Assembly: GCA_016722025.1 (NCBI GenBank)
Contig: JADKGZ010000023.1
Coordinates: 1 to 20,374, forward strand
Direction of reading: 5' to 3'
DNA from: Acidimicrobiaceae bacterium
Lineage (GTDB): Bacteria; Actinomycetota; Acidimicrobiia; Acidimicrobiales; Ilumatobacteraceae
Length of the DNA: 20,374 nt
A program made the position numbers and the translations under genes. Within the stretch, counting starts at the first letter, position 1. Each line of letters starts with the position of its first letter. The notes below the pieces were generated by a model. That model was not told where the DNA came from. It made no database searches and worked only from the letters and a program-made list of their open reading frames with translations. Shown here one piece after another: positions 17,379 to 20,374 of the stretch.

Positions 17379-18153
17379 TCAGCTGGGCGACTCGACGACG
17401 TGCAGCGACCAGGGGTGGCCCGGGCGCCGTGGATGCCGCAGGTCGACCTCGAAGTGCTGTGCGAGCAACTCGGCCAGTGCCTCGGGTCGGTATGCGTCGA
17501 TGGCATCGGTGACGATGCGGCGCACGATGCGGCCCTGGGTGTGCTTGGCGTTGTACGAGCCAGCGCCACGAGAGCGCTCGTCGTCGCGAACCACCTTCAC
17601 CACCACCGTGCGCTCGGCGAGGGCACCGGTCGGTCGCCACGCTGTGGCGTACTCGGCGGCCCGGAAGTCGACGACGACACCGCGCCCGGCCGCGGCAGGC
17701 AGCACCTCGGCCAAGGGCGCCTGCCACACCTGCGGAAGGTGCCCTGGCCCGGGCAGACGACCGCACATGTTGAGCCGGTACGACGGGATGCGATCGCCCA
17801 GCCGCACCGCCCCACAATGCAGAGACGACGACGATCCACGCCCGTGCCCGGCGCTGCGACGGCGGGTCGAGGTTTGCCACACCGATCGCGTCGTACACGA
17901 CACCGCTGTAGACCGTCGCCGCGCTGGCCGTGGGCGCTTCACGAAGTGACACGTTACGGTGCACGAGCTCACCGAGGTTCTCGCGAACGCCGAGGCGATG
18001 TGTCGCATCGGGCAGCCCGCTCACTTCGATCAGCGCTGCCAGCACCGCCGCGCGGGTGGGCGCCAGGGCCGGGAACGACAACCTGGCCGGGTCGAGCGCG
18101 TGGCCGCGACCGACCGACGACTTCGCCTCCGAGGAGGGCAGCAGGATGAGCAC
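17379..18153 (-). CDS. yaaA: Peroxide stress protein YaaA (DUF328 family, one frame change)
   Basis: YaaA limits free iron during hydrogen peroxide stress in E. coli and binds DNA. The product starts LILLPSSEAKSS, then LDPARLSFPALAPTRAAVL, NVSLREAPTASAATVYSGVV and VVVSALWG. After an indel near 17810 it continues RLGDRIPSYRLNMCGRLPG, GVVVDFRAAEYATAWRPTG and GSYNAKHTQGRIVRRIV, matching the family order throughout. I choose GTG 18153 over GTG 18159. AGGA lies 7 bases before 18153 but only one base before 18159, and the family starts directly with LILLPPSE. Length is about 258 residues, normal for YaaA. GSYNAKHTQGR corresponds to the usual SHFNKATKGR, so this motif is diverged. It is about 5 kb from furA-katG and could belong to the same peroxide response. 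Confidence 0.88.
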
Positions 18154-18206
18154 GCTCACTTCCTACCAGCAACGGCTGTGCCGGCAGCGACGCCGTGGCC
18201 GACCAT

Positions 18207-18218
18207 TACGGTGTGCGC
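18207..18218 (+). promoter_or_regulatory. Candidate leaderless promoter (-10) of the GNAT gene
   Basis: TACGGT (18207-18212) fits TAnnnT and ends six bases before ATG 18219, the same geometry as at 13661. No Shine-Dalgarno sequence precedes any of the candidate starts. There is no good -35, so confidence is low. Confidence 0.3.
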
Positions 18219-18832
18219 ATGACCGGCGGCGTGACGATGCCCGACATCAGGATCGTTCCCGCCAACGAGGCCAGCTGGGAAGACCTCCAGGCCATCTTCG
18301 GCACGCGTGGCGACACGTCCAGGTGTCAGTGCCAGCACTACAAGATCCTCAGTGCGACTGGCGTTCGGTACCGGTCGAGGAGCGCGCCTTCCGGCTGCGC
18401 GACCAGACCGACTGCGGGCACCCCGAATCGGAGACCACCACCGGCATCGTGGCCTACGTGGCCGGCGAGCCCGCCGGCTGGTGCGCGGTCGAACCGCGCA
18501 CCGAGTACCCGCGGCTGCTGGTCATGCCCATCCCGTGGGCCGGGCGAGCCCAGGACAAGACCGACGACGGAGTGTGGGCCGTCACCTGCTTCGTCACCCG
18601 CGCCGGCTACCGGCGGCGAGGCGTCAGCCGCGCGCTGGCCGGCGCCGCCGTCACCTTCGCCCGCGAGCGCGGCGCCCGCGCGCTCGAGGGCTACCCGATG
18701 ATCACGCACCCCGGGCACGACATCGCATGGGGCGAGCTCCACGTCGGCAGTCGCAGCATCTTCGCCGCCGCCGGGTTCAGCGAGGTGCACCAACCCACGC
18801 TGCGCAGAGTTGTGATGCGCATCGACTTCTAG
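18219..18832 (+). CDS. GNAT-family N-acetyltransferase (one frame change)
   Basis: Transfers an acetyl group from acetyl-CoA to an amine; the substrate is unknown. The N-terminus reads MPDIRIVPANEASWEDLQAI, then RGDTSRCQCQHYKI. After an indel near 18352 come DWRSVPVEERAFRLRDQTD, GIVAYVAGEPAGWCAVEPRT and VWAVTCFVTRAGYRRRGVSR. This includes the acetyl-CoA pyrophosphate loop (RRRGVSRAL). IFAAAGFSEVHQPTLRRVVM is the usual C-terminal strand, ending at 18832. The cysteine-containing RCQCQHYK near the start is typical of one actinobacterial GNAT subgroup. The start could be ATG 18219 (leaderless) or ATG 18237 (MPDIR). Length is about 200 residues. It is divergent from yaaA, with about 65 bases between the starts, and convergent with the methyltransferase gene. 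Confidence 0.85.
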
Positions 18833-18878
18833 CGCCCACCCGGGTCCGCGGCGAGCCCCCGACCCTGGTGCATCGACG

Positions 18879-19829
18879 TCACGCCGAGGCAGCTGCCCAG
18901 GCGGCGGCGATCGCCGCAACGTGGCGATGGTCGGTCCCGCAGCAGCCCCCCACGACGTGTAGGCCGGGTAGCAGCGAGCGAAGCTCCACGTATCTCGCGG
19001 CGAGGTCATCGGGGTCGCCGGCATCGAGCTCGACCATCTCGTCGAGCTCGGCGTGACTGAGCTGTGACGCGTTGGCCCGCAGGCCACCGATCCGTGCCGT
19101 CCACGCCGCCGTGCCGTCGAGCACGTGGCCGAAGTGTGTGGTGTGGGCACAGTTGATCATGTAGTGCGTGGGGTACCCGGAAGTTGCCGCATCCGTTGCG
19201 GCGATCGCATCGGCGAGCGACATGCCCGACGGCAGCCGGCCGTCGGTCTCCACCGTGAACGACACGATGACCGGCAGCCCTGCAACCTGCGCGGATCGGG
19301 CGATACCCACCGCTTCCTCGATGTAGCCCATGGTCAGCGCAGTCACCACATCGACACCGGCAGCCGCCATGCACTCGATCTGGAACGAGTGGTAGTCCGC
19401 CGCGGTGTCGGGGTCCATCGTCGATTCGATGCGGTAGCCGTCGCCCCGCGGGCCGACGGTGCCACCGATCAGGAACGGCTGGTGGCCCGCTCAGCTCCCA
19501 CGCACCTCGTCGACCACCGCGACGGAAGCCGCGATGAACTCTGCAAGCTGGGCGCGATCGTGGCCGAGCGTGGCGGCCCAATCGGGGTTGGCGCGCCACG
19601 TGGGCGCCTCCAGCACGACTGCGGCTGCGATCGACTGGGCGATGTCGGCGTAGTACCCGTAGTACTCCAGGAGCAGCGCACGGCCGACGGCTTCTGCCAC
19701 CAATGGATAGGCGGCGAACGCCGGCAGGTCGACGTCGTGATCAAAGACCAACCATGTCTCCAATCCGGCGTCGGTGACGACGACCGTGTCGGTCGATGGC
19801 CACGGGGTGCGCAGTCGGTGTGTGTTCAT
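18879..19829 (-). CDS. Homocysteine S-methyltransferase family protein (one frame change)
   Basis: Members move a methyl group from S-methylmethionine, betaine or similar donors to homocysteine, making methionine. The N-terminus reads VVVTDAGLETWLVFDHDVDL, PAFAAYPLVAEAVGRALLLE and VVLEAPTWRANPDWAATLGH. After an indel near 19495 it continues FLIGGTVGPRGDGYRIESTM, VDVVTALTMGYIEEAVGIAR and GLPVIVSFTVETDGRLPSG. The zinc-binding Cys residues are in INCAHTTHF (near 19155) and the pair GGCCGTDHRHVAAI (near 18945). It starts at ATG 19829 without a clear Shine-Dalgarno sequence and ends 46 bases from the GNAT stop. Length is about 316 residues, normal for the single-domain family (MmuM/BhmT type). The methyl donor is unknown, and no cobalamin or folate domain is present. 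Confidence 0.9.
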
Positions 19830-19872
19830 GCGAGCGATCGAACCACGAGCGTCGCATGGCCGCTCGGGGACG

Positions 19873-19894
19873 GTCTGAGGATCGTCTGAGGATC
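19873..19894. repeat. Tandem 11-bp direct repeat upstream of the methyltransferase gene
   Basis: GTCTGAGGATC occurs twice in immediate succession (19873-19883 and 19884-19894), about 45-65 bases upstream of the start at 19829. The second copy overlaps the stop codon (19893-19895) of the upstream minus-strand gene. An 11-bp period places both copies on the same DNA face, as for a cooperative regulator, but chance duplication is possible. Confidence 0.55.
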
Positions 19895-20374
19895 AGCCAC
19901 GGTGGCGATCGACCAGGTCGGCCGCGAGCTGCACTGCGCTGCGGACATCGAGCAGCCGACCCTCCCTCGACAACGCGGCGAAACGCTTCGGTCCAGCTCG
20001 CTGCGCCACGCCGGCAACCGCGGGACAGCCGTGCCGTCTCGACGCCATAGCTGGGCCGCACGCCATCGCCCGAGGTGGCGGCGGCCAGCGCAACCGCCAT
20101 AGGGTCGTCACCCACGGCGACGAGCACCTCGATGAGGTTTCGCACGGTGGTCACGGCATGCACGAAGTTGCCGTGCCTGGCATATTCATGCGCTGAGGCA
20201 CGGCGTGCGGAAGAGCTTCGGAAAGTCGCCGTACGCCTGCTCCGTTGCCGGCGAGGCTGCGGTACCGACGTCACCCGAACGGATTTCAGTGCCATCGCCA
20301 TCGCCACGGCGTGAGCGTACGCAGTGGTTGCCGCCGGGTCTCCGGCGGGCACTGAGCGCCTCGCCCTGTGCGTA
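19893..20374 (-). CDS. C-terminal part of a large ATPase/TPR-type regulator (partial, frame-broken)
   Basis: Runs off the right edge. Visible segments are AYAHAVAMAMALKS, then HGNFVHAVTTVRNLIEVLVA, VGDDPMAVALAAATSG, and, after a frame change near 20055, AVAGVAQRAGPKRFAALSRE and LLDVRSAVQLAADLVDRH, stop 19895. This is the usual last stretch of actinobacterial signalling ATPase / TPR regulators: a helical repeat ending with a lone pair of helices carrying G..RF..L...G. It parallels the region just before the LuxR domain in the gene at 3994-7315 (DAAFDEACAAGAKLSLDEAV). No LuxR domain follows here, so its DNA-binding or cyclase domain, if any, would be at the N-terminus outside the window. Family assignment is moderate, because only about 160 residues are visible. 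Confidence 0.55.

Noticed and set aside
18833..18878. Hairpin between the convergent GNAT and methyltransferase genes
   Set aside because: Only GGGTC/GACCC pairs over a 14-base loop; too weak to call a terminator.

Overview
The window looks like a GC-rich actinobacterial chromosome. The gene content supports this: a furA-katG pair, a class III cyclase / ATPase / LuxR regulator of the kind found in mycobacteria, a cytochrome P450, and a tmRNA whose tag ends in ALAA. Acidimicrobiia is a guess that only a homology search could settle. There are no insertion sequences, tRNAs, rRNAs or CRISPR repeats. A major caution is that almost every protein gene is split between reading frames, while the family motifs stay intact across each break. 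This fits an uncorrected long-read or metagenome draft with single-base indels better than real pseudogenes. I therefore give gene spans and infer products across the breaks.

Positions 1-3161: the first codons of a minus-strand gene, then a heavily frame-broken NAD(P)-dependent aldehyde dehydrogenase on plus. Next comes a probable membrane-anchored surface protein with an Asp/Pro-rich linker and beta-rich C-terminal domains. Positions 3219-3602 hold ssrA (tmRNA). A hairpin separates it from a convergent minus-strand gene.

Positions 3724-9459, all minus: an approximately 1,100-residue cyclase-homology / ATPase / TPR-like / LuxR regulator (7315 down to about 3994). It runs directly into the C-terminal half of a universal stress protein. 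Upstream is an operon of an Fe(II)/2-oxoglutarate dioxygenase and a quinone-oxidoreductase-like MDR enzyme.

Positions 9683-12393, plus: a Fur-family regulator followed 24 bases later by catalase-peroxidase katG, the classic actinobacterial peroxide-response pair. It ends at a near-perfect 17-bp stem-loop. A second phytanoyl-CoA-hydroxylase-like dioxygenase converges on it from the right (13529 to 12502).

Positions 13673-16083, plus: a sterol desaturase / fatty acid hydroxylase family enzyme and a cytochrome P450. Positions 16085-18153, minus: two translationally coupled membrane proteins of unknown role and yaaA (peroxide stress). Then a plus-strand GNAT acetyltransferase, a minus-strand homocysteine S-methyltransferase family gene, and the C-terminal end of another large ATPase/TPR-type regulator running off the right edge.

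Taken together the window is rich in oxygen-activating and redox enzymes (two 2OG dioxygenases, P450, diiron hydroxylase, MDR reductase, ALDH), with a peroxide-defence core (FurA, KatG, YaaA). Whether the oxygenases form one pathway is an inference. I did not find a clear, wholly new multi-gene system. The best leads are the LuxR-Usp junction, the cyclase domain lacking its catalytic Asn, the paired dioxygenases flanking furA-katG, and the surface protein.
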